Below, one piece after another: positions 25,531-32,852 of a stretch of DNA of 32,852 bases. Position numbers and translations under genes: made by a program. How positions within the stretch are numbered: the first letter of the stretch is position 1; each line of letters opens with the position of its first letter. This stretch comes from Syntrophobacterales bacterium Delta_02 (GTDB lineage Bacteria; Desulfobacterota; Syntrophorhabdia; Syntrophorhabdales; Syntrophorhabdaceae). Under the pieces are notes generated by a model. It was not told where the DNA came from. It searched no databases and saw nothing but the letters and a program-made list of their open reading frames with translations. The DNA is taken from positions 5,331 through 38,182 of the forward strand of contig LVAA01000010.1 of assembly GCA_001603955.1 (NCBI GenBank), written 5' to 3'.

Positions 25531-28500
25531 GGGCCCTCTTCAGGGTCTCCTCATCAAGCAGTTCCCTGACCTTCTTCAGGAGGTCCCGGGGCAGGATGGG
25601 CTTCGCGATATACTCTATCGTCTCGTCAAGGATGCCTTTCTGGTGGATGATGTCGTCAGTGTAACCGCTCATGAAAAGCACCCTGATATTGGGGTCGATG
25701 GACCTCAGCCTGTCGTGGGCCTGCTTGCCGTTCATCTTCGGCATGACAACATCGAGGATGACGAGGTCCGCCTGACACCGATCTTGTGTTTCGATGGCGT
25801 CGAGACCATCCACCGCCTCGAAGACCCTGTACCCCTGCTCCGAAAGAACGGTACGCAGGAGTCTCCTCAGCTCCTCGTTGTCCTCCACGACGAGTATCTT
25901 CTCGTTGCCTCTCGGGTCGTCCTCGACGGTTTCCGCCTTTTCCTCGGGAACAGTCTCGACTATGGGAAGTAATACCTCGAAGGTCGTCCCACGACCCAAC
26001 TCGCTGGCGACACTGATGGTACCGTTATGCTGCTGGACTATCCCGTATACTATCGCGAGACCCAGCCCTGTCCCCTTCCCCGATTCCTTTGTCGTGAAGA
26101 AGGGCTCGAAGACCTTTTCCTTCGTCCTCACGTCCATGCCGACACCCGTGTCGGAGACGCTTATGCAGGCCAACCGGTCCCCCATCTCCCCCTCATTGCC
26201 GTTCGCTCTTCTCGTTCTGATCGTGAGGGTTCCACCCGTGGGCATTGCGTCCCGGGCGTTGGCCACGAGGTTCATGAGAACCTGATCGAGCTGGACAAGG
26301 TCGGCCATCACGACAAGAGGATCCGGACACAGGTCTGTCCTGAGCACAATGTCCTCGGTGATGAGCCGCGAAAGAAGCTTCTTCGTTCCCATGATCGCCC
26401 CGTTGACATCCAGCGGTTTCGGATCGATTATCTGCTTCCTGCTGAAGGCGAGGAGGCTCTGTGTAAGGATGGCCGCCTTGCCTGACGACGCGACGATCTG
26501 GTCGACGTACTTGCGTACGGGGTCATCGGGCAGGAGCTTGATCTGGACGAGGTTCGAATAGCCAATGATGGCGCTGAGGATGTTATTGAAGTCATGGGCT
26601 ATCCCGCCGGCAAGCTGACCTATGACCTCCATCTTCTGCGACTGGTGCAGCTGTGATTCGAGCTGGACCTGTCTCGTCACATCCCGGTTGAGCGCGATGT
26701 ATCCCGTTATGGCACCCGATGAATCGACAAGGGGACCGACGGTGGATTCCTCGTGGATGAAGGTCCCGTCCTTTCTCCTGTTGACGATGGTACCCGTCCA
26801 GACCTTGCCTGACCGGATCGTCTCCCAGAGATTTCTGTAGAACTCCCGGTCGTGGAGACCGCTCGTGAGAAAAGCGGGGGTCTTGCCGAGCGCATCCCCC
26901 CGGGAATACCCCGTGACCGACTCGAAGGCCGGATTGACGTATTCGATGACGCCCTCGGCATCGGTGATGAAGATATCTTCCGCCGCCTGCTCTATGGCGG
27001 TGACGAGACGCCGGATCTCAGCCTCCGTCTTCTTCCTCTCCGTTATGTCCCGGACGATAACGAGGATATGGGCCTCGTTGTTCACGTCAAAACGGCTCAG
27101 GTTGACCTCCGCGTCGAGGAAACCGCTCCCATCGAACATTCTGTTGCGCCACTCAAAGAATTGCGGTTTGCCGGACAGGGCCAGGCGCACCTTCTCGTTC
27201 GCCTTGTCGATGGAGGGGATGCCGTCAGGCTGGACCTCCGGCGAGAACACGTGGGGCTCCTTCCCCACAATATCTTCCCTTCCGCACTTCATCAGTTCAA
27301 GGGTCTTGGAGTTGCAGTCCATGTAGACACCGTCCTTGAGGACAAGAACGCCATCGGGAGAAAACTCGAAGAGCGCCCGGTAACGCACCTCGCTTTCACG
27401 CAGGGCCTCCGCCGCCTTCTTGCGCTCCGTGATGTCCCTGAGGATCCCTTCACGGCCCGCGATGTTCCCGTCATCGTCGAGGAAGTAATGCGTTGTGATG
27501 GAGACATACAGCGTCGTCCCGTCCTTGCGCTTGAGGAATGCCTCGTAGTCATTGATGCGGTCGCGGTCCTTCAGTTCGTCTATCATCCTGTAGAGATCGC
27601 GGGGATCATTCCAGAAGGCCTCCATGGGCAGGCCGAGCATATCCTCCACGGAATCATAGTGGAACATCCTGGCCCCGGCCGGGTTTATCATGATCAGGAT
27701 CCCGTTGTTGTCGAACCTGTAGAAAACGTCCTGTATCTTCTCGATTATATTTCGGTAGAGCTTCTCGCTCTCCCTCAGGGCCCGGGCGGTCCTGATGCGT
27801 TCCGTTATGTCCGTTATCACGGCGATGTAACTGTCGCCCGTCGCCCTCGCCACCTGGAAGAGCAGTTCTATCACGGTACCGTCCTTGCGGACCCACCTCG
27901 ATTCCTCCTGTCCCTTGCGGTAGATCTCACGGCCCACCCTCTCGTACTCTTCGTCATCGGGATAAAGGAACCGGGAATCGTGTCCCACGAGCTCGTCTTC
28001 CCGGTAACCCGTTATGGAACACATCGCGTCATTGACCCATTCAAAGACCCTGCCCTTGATCTTCACGATACCGCTCGGCGAGGTCGAGAGGATCCCCGAC
28101 AGCGTCTCCTGAGAGGCGAGAAGATCGAGCTCTCCGGACCTGAGCTTGAGGGACGTACGTTTCAGCCGTGCAAGGCTGACTGCCAGGATCGCGATGAATG
28201 CAAGAAGAACGATGACCACCGCGACAGAGATGAGTATCGTTCTTCCATTCTGTTCAAAAAAGGAGGGTGGCTTGTTGAGAATGACGCTGCCCCGGGGGAC
28301 CATCTCCTCGGAGATCCCGAATTTCCTGAGCTCAGCATGATCGAATATGAACCGGTTCGGGCTCTCGGCCACCCGGGGAAGGTCCCCGGGGTGCGTGCCG
28401 TCAAGTATCTGCTTTGCGAGCAATCCCGCAGCCCGACCCTGGCTGAAACCGGAGACGCATCTTCCCCCAACGATCCCTTTGCCCACGAAAGTGCTTGAGC

Positions 28501-29251
28501 GGCCGAAGACCGGGACCGGTGACAGGCTCAGGGCCCTTGCCGCCTCTTCCGCTGTAACCGACCTGCTCTGGGCGTCCTGCCACAGGGACATGAAGAACAC
28601 GATGCTGTCTGGAGGAAGCGCCGGCATCGTCTGGAGGAGCCTGGAATAGGAGAGGCCGCCCAGCGTCTTCACCGTCACCCGGGGATAACCGGCCCTTATG
28701 ATGCGCGACAGGTCTTCGAAGCGTTTGAGGTTCTCCCTCATGCCGTCATGCACGACATAGACCGTTCGCGTCCCGGGTCTCACCTGGAACGCGAACGCCA
28801 GTGTTTCCTCGAAATCATCCTCTTCGAGGACACCGACGACGTTCTCCCGGCCGGCGAGCAGGTCCCCGGCGAACCTGTTGACCCCGCAGAACACGATGGG
28901 AGCACCCCCGAAGAGCTCTTTCTGATTGCGAAGCGCAAAAAGAAAAGCACTGTCGTCGGAAACAAGGATCACATCAAACCGGATGGCGGCAAATTTGACC
29001 GCGTAGAGGTTGCGGAGCTTGTGGAGATACTCGTCGGTCTCCGTCTTGTTCGTGTCCATGTACTCCACGTGCACGCCAAGGTCCTCGCGCCCCTTGAGCG
29101 CGGACATGTAGCCTTCCATTATGGTCTCGGTCCAATCTGTCCTGTGGTAGGAGTGGAGAAAGAGGGCTGTCTTGTGGTGCTCCGCCGCGAATGCCCGGCA
29201 TGCTCCGGCAAAAAAAAGGAATGAGAAGGCCAGGAACATTACCGCCCACAT
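25520..29251 (-). CDS. Hybrid sensor histidine kinase with periplasmic binding domain, four PAS domains and receiver
   Basis: The protein is about 1243 aa from ATG 29251; an in-frame TTG at 29434 would add an unconvincing 61 residues. In order: a signal-like hydrophobic segment (1-22); an ABC-substrate-binding-like periplasmic domain (27-320); a membrane helix (338-361); PAS domains at about 378-487, 495-612, 620-740 and 748-862; HisKA with H886 in GGIAHDFNN; an ATPase domain with N998, DTGVGM and GKGTGLGL; and a receiver with D1124, phospho-acceptor D1167, S1195 and K1217. The input domain suggests sensing of a small extracellular ligand. No partner regulator is adjacent. The start is uncertain because no good Shine-Dalgarno is seen. 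Confidence 0.93.
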   Translation of the reverse strand: MWAVMFLAFSFLFFAGACRAFAAEHHKTALFLHSYHRTDWTETIMEGYMSALKGREDLGVHVEYMDTNKTETDEYLHKLRNLYAVKFAAIRFDVILVSDDSAFLFALRNQKELFGGAPIVFCGVNRFAGDLLAGRENVVGVLEEDDFEETLAFAFQVRPGTRTVYVVHDGMRENLKRFEDLSRIIRAGYPRVTVKTLGGLSYSRLLQTMPALPPDSIVFFMSLWQDAQSRSVTAEEAARALSLSPVPVFGRSSTFVGKGIVGGRCVSGFSQGRAAGLLAKQILDGTHPGDLPRVAESPNRFIFDHAELRKFGISEEMVPRGSVILNKPPSFFEQNGRTILISVAVVIVLLAFIAILAVSLARLKRTSLKLRSGELDLLASQETLSGILSTSPSGIVKIKGRVFEWVNDAMCSITGYREDELVGHDSRFLYPDDEEYERVGREIYRKGQEESRWVRKDGTVIELLFQVARATGDSYIAVITDITERIRTARALRESEKLYRNIIEKIQDVFYRFDNNGILIMINPAGARMFHYDSVEDMLGLPMEAFWNDPRDLYRMIDELKDRDRINDYEAFLKRKDGTTLYVSITTHYFLDDDGNIAGREGILRDITERKKAAEALRESEVRYRALFEFSPDGVLVLKDGVYMDCNSKTLELMKCGREDIVGKEPHVFSPEVQPDGIPSIDKANEKVRLALSGKPQFFEWRNRMFDGSGFLDAEVNLSRFDVNNEAHILVIVRDITERKKTEAEIRRLVTAIEQAAEDIFITDAEGVIEYVNPAFESVTGYSRGDALGKTPAFLTSGLHDREFYRNLWETIRSGKVWTGTIVNRRKDGTFIHEESTVGPLVDSSGAITGYIALNRDVTRQVQLESQLHQSQKMEVIGQLAGGIAHDFNNILSAIIGYSNLVQIKLLPDDPVRKYVDQIVASSGKAAILTQSLLAFSRKQIIDPKPLDVNGAIMGTKKLLSRLITEDIVLRTDLCPDPLVVMADLVQLDQVLMNLVANARDAMPTGGTLTIRTRRANGNEGEMGDRLACISVSDTGVGMDVRTKEKVFEPFFTTKESGKGTGLGLAIVYGIVQQHNGTISVASELGRGTTFEVLLPIVETVPEEKAETVEDDPRGNEKILVVEDNEELRRLLRTVLSEQGYRVFEAVDGLDAIETQDRCQADLVILDVVMPKMNGKQAHDRLRSIDPNIRVLFMSGYTDDIIHQKGILDETIEYIAKPILPRDLLKKVRELLDEETLKRAPIS

Positions 29252-29434
29252 CGAGCCGGTTCGACGTTCCTTCTTCCCCTGCTGGAGATCCTTTCCTGCC
29301 GTGCCTGATGAAATGCCCGTGAGTCGAGACAATCGCGTAATCCTGTTCCCCGATGAACAATATACGATCACGGCCGCCGATCGTTCCTCAGTGTCCTGCA
29401 ACAACACCGCACGCCGCAGCGATGCTCCAAACAA

Positions 29435-29955
29435 ACCTTATGATACTTATCGGCAATTCCGCAAGGAAAATTAGCGCATCGACCATGAACAACGGCTAAC
29501 CCGTTAACAGTGTTTCCGCGTTAACGGAAGCTTGGGGGCAGATCGGTTATATTTGGAAAAGGAAATGCAATGTCCGGAACACACCTGACGTGCCGGCGGC
29601 CACGAGCGTGATGCAGCGGCGGTCTTCACGTCAAAGCCCGGGACAAGCTTCAAGGATCGATCGGGCTTGCATTTTACGGTACGGCAACGTACCATTATTT
29701 ATAAACAGGGGGGGTTACATCGGCGGACGAACGGCCACGAGAGGCAGCGTGAGCGGCGCTCCCATCGCTCACGGCAGGATCGTAATCTGAAATACGAGGC
29801 AAACCTCTAACAGAAAAGGGGGGCCCATGGAACACGGGACCCTGCTTCAAGGCTTCTCCGCCCTCTTCCCCGGCTCCCTTGCGGGACCCGCAAAGACCGG
29901 GTGAGGCCGGCGTGCCGCTGAAGAAACTTTAGATTCCAATCCGGAGGTGGAATAT
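29435..29955. other. Gene-free region between the kinase and the MFS transporter
   Basis: About 520 bp between divergent genes has no supported gene. Palindromic candidates for regulator sites are CCGTTAAC/GTTAACGG (29501-29527), GGTACG/CGTACC (29678-29693) next to an AT-rich TTTATAAAC, and a perfect 15-bp palindrome TTGCGGGACCCGCAA at 29879-29893. No confident promoter is assigned. Confidence 0.5.
29501..29527. promoter_or_regulatory. Inverted repeat CCGTTAAC-N11-GTTAACGG
   Basis: Two perfect 8-bp arms lie 11 bp apart, upstream of the kinase gene (which reads leftwards). The geometry suits a dimeric regulator. A further GCTAAC just outside (29495-29500) partly repeats the motif. The regulator is not known. 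Confidence 0.4.
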
Positions 29956-31167
29956 ATGGTGCATTACGCATGGATCATCGCTTTCACTGGTACCCTTGTC
30001 ACCATTCTGGCCCATGGCTTCGGCAGGATGTCCTATTCGGTCATACTGCCCCCCATGAAAGACGGTCTCATGCTCAATTACACTCAACTCGGCTCCATCG
30101 CTACTGGCAATTTCATCGGCTATCTCAGCCTCGCCATCATAGGCGGCTTCCTCGCTGCCCGGTTTGGGGTAAGACGGGTTGTCTTCGTCTCTCTCCTTGT
30201 GATAGGCGTGAGCCTTTTCCTTACCGGTCTCGCCGAATCCTTCTCCTTTGCCTTCGTGATGAGGCTTATAGCAGGCCTGGGTAACGGGGGAGCCTACGTC
30301 CCCATCATGGCCCTGCCCGCCGCCTGGTTCGTAATGAAGAAAAGGGGGCTGGCCACCGGGATCGTATCCGCCGGCATCGGCACCGGTCTCTTCCTGGCGG
30401 GCATCATCCTGCCGCCCATTATCTCGCACTTCGGAAAGGACGGGTGGCGCTACGCCTGGTATTTCCTGGGCATCGCCGTCTTCGTCCTTGCCTTCGTCTG
30501 TTACGCCTTTCTCAGGAACAACCCTTCGGAGAAGGGCGTTTCCATGTATGGCGGCACTGAAGAGCAAAAAGGCGGCTCCAGGGTCACCCTTTTCTCGGCC
30601 TTCAAGGACGTCGTCGTCGAATCGGAGATCTGGAAGCTGGGAACGGTCTATTTCATGTACGGCTTCTCCTATATCATCTACCTCACCTTCTTCGTCGCCT
30701 TCCTCACCAAGGAGATGGGCATGAGCCCCATCGCGGCGGGGAGGGTATTCGCGGTCCTCGGCATCTTCAGCATCTTTTGCGGAATCGTGTACGGCTGGAT
30801 ATCCGACGTCGTCGGAAGAAGGTATGGGTCCATGATCGCCTATTTGACCCTTGCCCTCTCCTACGTCATATTCGCCTTCTGGAAGGACACCACCGGCTTC
30901 TACGTGTCGGCGGTCATTTTCGGGATCGCCGCCTTCTCGGTCCCCACCATCATGGCAGCGGCATCGGGAGACGCCGTGGGCGGGCGGCTTGCCCCGGCCG
31001 GCCTCGGATTCATAACCCTCTTCTTCGGCATAGGCCAGGCTTTGGGTCCTCTGGCAGGAGGCTACATAAAGGACACCACGGGAACCTTCACCAACGCATT
31101 CCTCCTCTCAGCCGGCGTCTCACTGCTGGGAGCCTTCGGCTCCCTAATCCTCAGGAAGAAAGCCTGA
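29956..31167 (+). CDS. Major facilitator superfamily transporter
   Basis: The protein is 403 aa from ATG 29956, preceded by GGAGGT with 7 nt spacing. About twelve hydrophobic helices are visible in two halves with a central hydrophilic linker (NNPSEKGVSMYGGTEEQKGG). The loop 2-3 signature GFLAARFGVRRVVF and the matching second-half motif GWISDVVGRRYGSM identify MFS. It is an inner-membrane secondary transporter. The N-terminal GRMSYSVILPPMKDGL segment resembles YbfB/OFA-type carriers of small organic acids, but the substrate is not determinable. It is monocistronic or paired with the downstream TPR gene. A 33-bp perfect inverted repeat begins 6 bp after its stop. Confidence 0.9.
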   Translation: MVHYAWIIAFTGTLVTILAHGFGRMSYSVILPPMKDGLMLNYTQLGSIATGNFIGYLSLAIIGGFLAARFGVRRVVFVSLLVIGVSLFLTGLAESFSFAFVMRLIAGLGNGGAYVPIMALPAAWFVMKKRGLATGIVSAGIGTGLFLAGIILPPIISHFGKDGWRYAWYFLGIAVFVLAFVCYAFLRNNPSEKGVSMYGGTEEQKGGSRVTLFSAFKDVVVESEIWKLGTVYFMYGFSYIIYLTFFVAFLTKEMGMSPIAAGRVFAVLGIFSIFCGIVYGWISDVVGRRYGSMIAYLTLALSYVIFAFWKDTTGFYVSAVIFGIAAFSVPTIMAAASGDAVGGRLAPAGLGFITLFFGIGQALGPLAGGYIKDTTGTFTNAFLLSAGVSLLGAFGSLILRKKA

Positions 31168-31173
31168 CGGCTT

Positions 31174-31328
31174 AAACCCGTTTCAGGTTTCAAGTTCCAG
31201 GTTTCAGGTTAACGACCGAAGACCTTGGAAGGGAACTGTCTGCACTGGCTTTTGACCCGCAACGCGCAACCCGGAACCCGCAACTGTCTTTCACTTGAAA
31301 CCTGGAACTTGAAACCTGAAACGGGTTT
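31174..31328. repeat. Perfect 33-bp inverted repeat between the MFS and TPR genes
   Basis: Arms 31174-31206 and 31296-31328 are exactly complementary over 33 bp and built from GTTTCAGG/TTTCAAG/TTCCAGG units. They are separated by 89 bp that contain a further short tandem (CGCAACGCGCAACCCGGAACC). The left arm starts 6 bp after the MFS stop, and the right arm ends about 70 bp before the TPR gene start. It would make a very stable RNA stem. Confidence 0.85.
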
Positions 31329-31398
31329 TCTTTGTCTTGACACGTCCGCGCTGCTTTGCTACTGTGTTGTTGCCTCATACGTGAGCGCGGGAGATCGA

Positions 31399-32331
31399 AT
31401 GGCCACTGCGAAAAAAACTGCCCAGCAATGGTTTCTTGAAGCCTACCATCACCACCTGCTTGAACAATCCATCGACAAGGCCATCAAGGCGTACAAAAAA
31501 TGCATACAGATCGATCCTGCCTACACGGACGCCTATGTCAACCTTGGTCTCATCCATCTCAAGCGGGAGCAGTACGAGAAGGCCCTGCAGTACTTCGCGC
31601 GCGTCACCCAGCTGGAGCCGGATAACATAGAAGCATACATCAATCTCGGTTATGCCTATGAAAAGATGGACCGCTTCGGCAGCGCCAAGCAAATGTACGA
31701 ACATTCCCTGAAGATCAACCCCCGGCACATGGAGGCCTTCACCAATCTGGCCAACATCGCCGAGATGCAGGCCGACTACAACGGGGCCATCGACCTGTGG
31801 AAGAAAGCCATCGAGGTCGATCCCAACGCGGCTCAGCCCCATTTTTTCCTGGCTTCAACGTATGACCGGCACGACATGTTCGACGAGGCCATCGGGGAAT
31901 ACAGGCAGACCCTGGCCATCGACCCCCATCATCTGAAGGCGCTCTTCAACCTCGGGCGTCTCTACATCCAGCAGGGTGAGCCACGGAAGGCCTTCGATGC
32001 CTTCGCCCGTATCGTGGAACTGAACGGCGACAATACGGCGGCATGGAATTACCTGGGATATATCTACGAGACGCTGGGAAGCATCGAGTACGCCATCTTC
32101 GCGTACAGCAATTCCCTCATCATCAACAACTACCAGGAAGATGCCCACTACAACCTGGCACGGCTGCAATACCTCCAGTACCGCTTGAGTCCCGACCCGG
32201 CGATACTGGAAGGGATAAGGAACAGACTCCTCTATGTCACATCGGTAAACCCCAAACACCGCGAGGCCAAACAACTCCTCGGCATGATCCAGCTCCACAG
32301 GACAAGGGAACAGAGAGGAACGGCAAACTAA
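31399..32331 (+). CDS. Tetratricopeptide repeat protein
   Basis: The protein is 310 aa from ATG 31399, chosen for the GGGAG just upstream; an upstream in-frame extension would be encoded by the inverted repeat. At least six TPR units are clear, for example AYVNLGLIHLKREQYEKAL, AYINLGYAYEKMDRFGSAK, AFTNLANIAEMQADYNGAI, PHFFLASTYDRHDMFDEAI, ALFNLGRLYIQQGEPRKAF and AWNYLGYIYETLGSIEYAI, each followed by a helix ending in DP or NP-like turns. No signal peptide or catalytic domain is seen, so it is a cytoplasmic scaffold of unknown partner. Confidence 0.9.
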   Translation: MATAKKTAQQWFLEAYHHHLLEQSIDKAIKAYKKCIQIDPAYTDAYVNLGLIHLKREQYEKALQYFARVTQLEPDNIEAYINLGYAYEKMDRFGSAKQMYEHSLKINPRHMEAFTNLANIAEMQADYNGAIDLWKKAIEVDPNAAQPHFFLASTYDRHDMFDEAIGEYRQTLAIDPHHLKALFNLGRLYIQQGEPRKAFDAFARIVELNGDNTAAWNYLGYIYETLGSIEYAIFAYSNSLIINNYQEDAHYNLARLQYLQYRLSPDPAILEGIRNRLLYVTSVNPKHREAKQLLGMIQLHRTREQRGTAN

Positions 32332-32336
32332 CAAAT

Positions 32337-32515
32337 GGCTTGAACAGCTTGAGCCGCTTGAACGTTAAAGAACTTCACCTCCGGCGTCTACTCATCATTG
32401 TCCTCGTTCCGCGCGTAATGCCGTGCGGGGATGACATCGAGACAAAAACCCCCATCATTCCTTACTGATGGGGGTTCAGGTTTTTAACGTTCAAGCGGTT
32501 CAAGCGGTTCAAGCC
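32337..32515. repeat. 33-bp inverted repeat after the TPR gene, enclosing a terminator
   Basis: Arms 32337-32369 and 32483-32515 pair with two mismatches and are made of CGCTTGAAC/GGTTCAAG units. The left arm starts 5 bp after the TPR stop codon. Between the arms lies an unrelated intrinsic terminator at 32449-32474. Confidence 0.8.
32449..32474. terminator. Bidirectional intrinsic terminator between convergent genes
   Basis: The 9-bp arms CCCCCATCA and TGATGGGGG enclose an 8-nt loop, with AAAAA on the left and TTCAGGTTTTT on the right. It can serve the TPR gene from the left and the Pro-rich gene from the right. Confidence 0.8.
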
Positions 32516-32540
32516 GCCGCGACCCGAACGGGTTGCGGCG
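32515..32540. other. Stem-loop directly after the Pro-rich gene
   Basis: The 11-bp arms CGCCGCGACCC and GGGTTGCGGCG (one wobble) enclose a 4-nt GAAC loop. It abuts the stop codon of the minus-strand gene at 32541. There is no T-tract, so it is more likely a 3' stability stem than a terminator. Confidence 0.5.
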
Positions 32541-32852
32541 CTATGCTTCCAGCCTCTTCATGATGACGGTCAGAATCTCGCTCCAGATGGAGACGGGGTC
32601 GACCGTCGGCGATGCCGTGAGCTGGGGGTTCTTCTCCAGTGTCTGTGCGGCCAGAACGCCGGCGACCTTCCTCTTCTGATCGACACCCGCGCCCATTGTC
32701 TGTTCCGCGATGTGGGAAGGTATCTCTATCCTGATCCTGCATCCGGCAATGACCGCCACATCCGGCTCTGCATCTGCCTGCTCCTCAACGCCTTCCGCGA
32801 ATGCCTGAGCTTGCCCTTCCGACACCTCCTGAGGTGGTGGTGGTGGAGGTGG
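32541..32852 (-). CDS. 3' part of an unknown gene with a polyproline stretch, cut by the window edge
   Basis: The frame is open from the stop at 32541 to the last base of the window. The first nine visible codons read seven Pro, then Gln-Glu, continuing EVSEGQAQAFAEGVEEQADA. A GTG at 32825 is a possible start, but it lies inside the only AGGAGG and is therefore unlikely; the gene most probably begins beyond the window. The visible 103 residues end SIWSEILTVIMKRLEA. The acidic/Pro-rich part looks like a flexible linker before a small C-terminal domain (VAVIAGCRIRIEIPSHIAEQ). I recognise no family. Confidence 0.6.
   Translation of the reverse strand, partial: PPPPPPPQEVSEGQAQAFAEGVEEQADAEPDVAVIAGCRIRIEIPSHIAEQTMGAGVDQKRKVAGVLAAQTLEKNPQLTASPTVDPVSIWSEILTVIMKRLEA

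Noticed and set aside
29820-29940. Possible riboswitch upstream of the MFS gene, suggested by GC-rich stems near 29879-29893
   Set aside because: The palindrome has no loop long enough for an RNA hairpin of known riboswitch type, and no conserved aptamer motif was recognised.
31225-31398. 58-residue N-terminal extension of the TPR protein
   Set aside because: It is translated from the 33-bp inverted repeat and has no ribosome binding site. The ATG at 31399 has GGGAG just upstream.

Overview
The window looks like chromosome from a high-GC, anaerobic, deltaproteobacterial-type (Desulfobacterota-like) bacterium. This is inferred from gene content only: indolepyruvate:ferredoxin oxidoreductase, GTP-type PEP carboxykinase, TrpB2-type tryptophan synthase, a small 4.5S-type SRP RNA and a PerR/KatG pair. 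No marker gene here fixes the genus.

Layout. (1) 1-2601 is a complete IS21-family element (istA, istB, matching ends starting TGCGTA). Its right end cuts an HNH-type gene. (2) About 2602-5330 is AT-richer than the rest: the broken HNH gene, a two-domain helical/TIR-like protein, then about 1.1 kb without genes that holds an inverted pair of a dispersed repeat and an attC-like hairpin. It reads as an accessory island. (3) 5334-8133 is a peroxide-defence unit, katG and a PerR-like regulator. The regulator has a strong promoter and a 21-bp palindrome over its predicted transcription start. (4) 8399-13056 holds a methyltransferase, a TIM-barrel isomerase-like gene, a lipoprotein and pckG. (5) 13244-16045 is recR, ybaB, dnaX, the SRP RNA and tRNA-Ser(GGA). 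(6) 16042-24690 is a long minus-strand cluster: trpB2, a small Cys protein, a class I aminotransferase, a degenerate IorA-like protein, iorB, iorA, a GT2 glycosyltransferase and a GNAT protein. (7) 24813-32852 holds a transaldolase, a large hybrid histidine kinase, an MFS transporter, a TPR protein and the 3' part of a Pro-rich gene.

The most notable system is the trpB2-ior cluster. It is headed by what appears to be a classical tryptophan attenuator. A consensus promoter leads directly into a 15-codon leader peptide with four consecutive Trp codons. Its stop codon overlaps a 13-nt segment that can pair with the 5' half of a strong intrinsic terminator. By sequence logic, Trp-tRNA shortage would switch on TrpB2 and, if readthrough continues, an aminotransferase and the ferredoxin-dependent indolepyruvate enzyme. 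That suggests tryptophan made or salvaged from indole and from indolepyruvate/indoleacetate. The leader peptide would be translated from an almost leaderless transcript.

A second theme is a set of self-complementary, low-complexity repeats. They sit 0-7 nt after the stop codons of five genes, and similar tandem sequence also occurs inside the dnaX linker.
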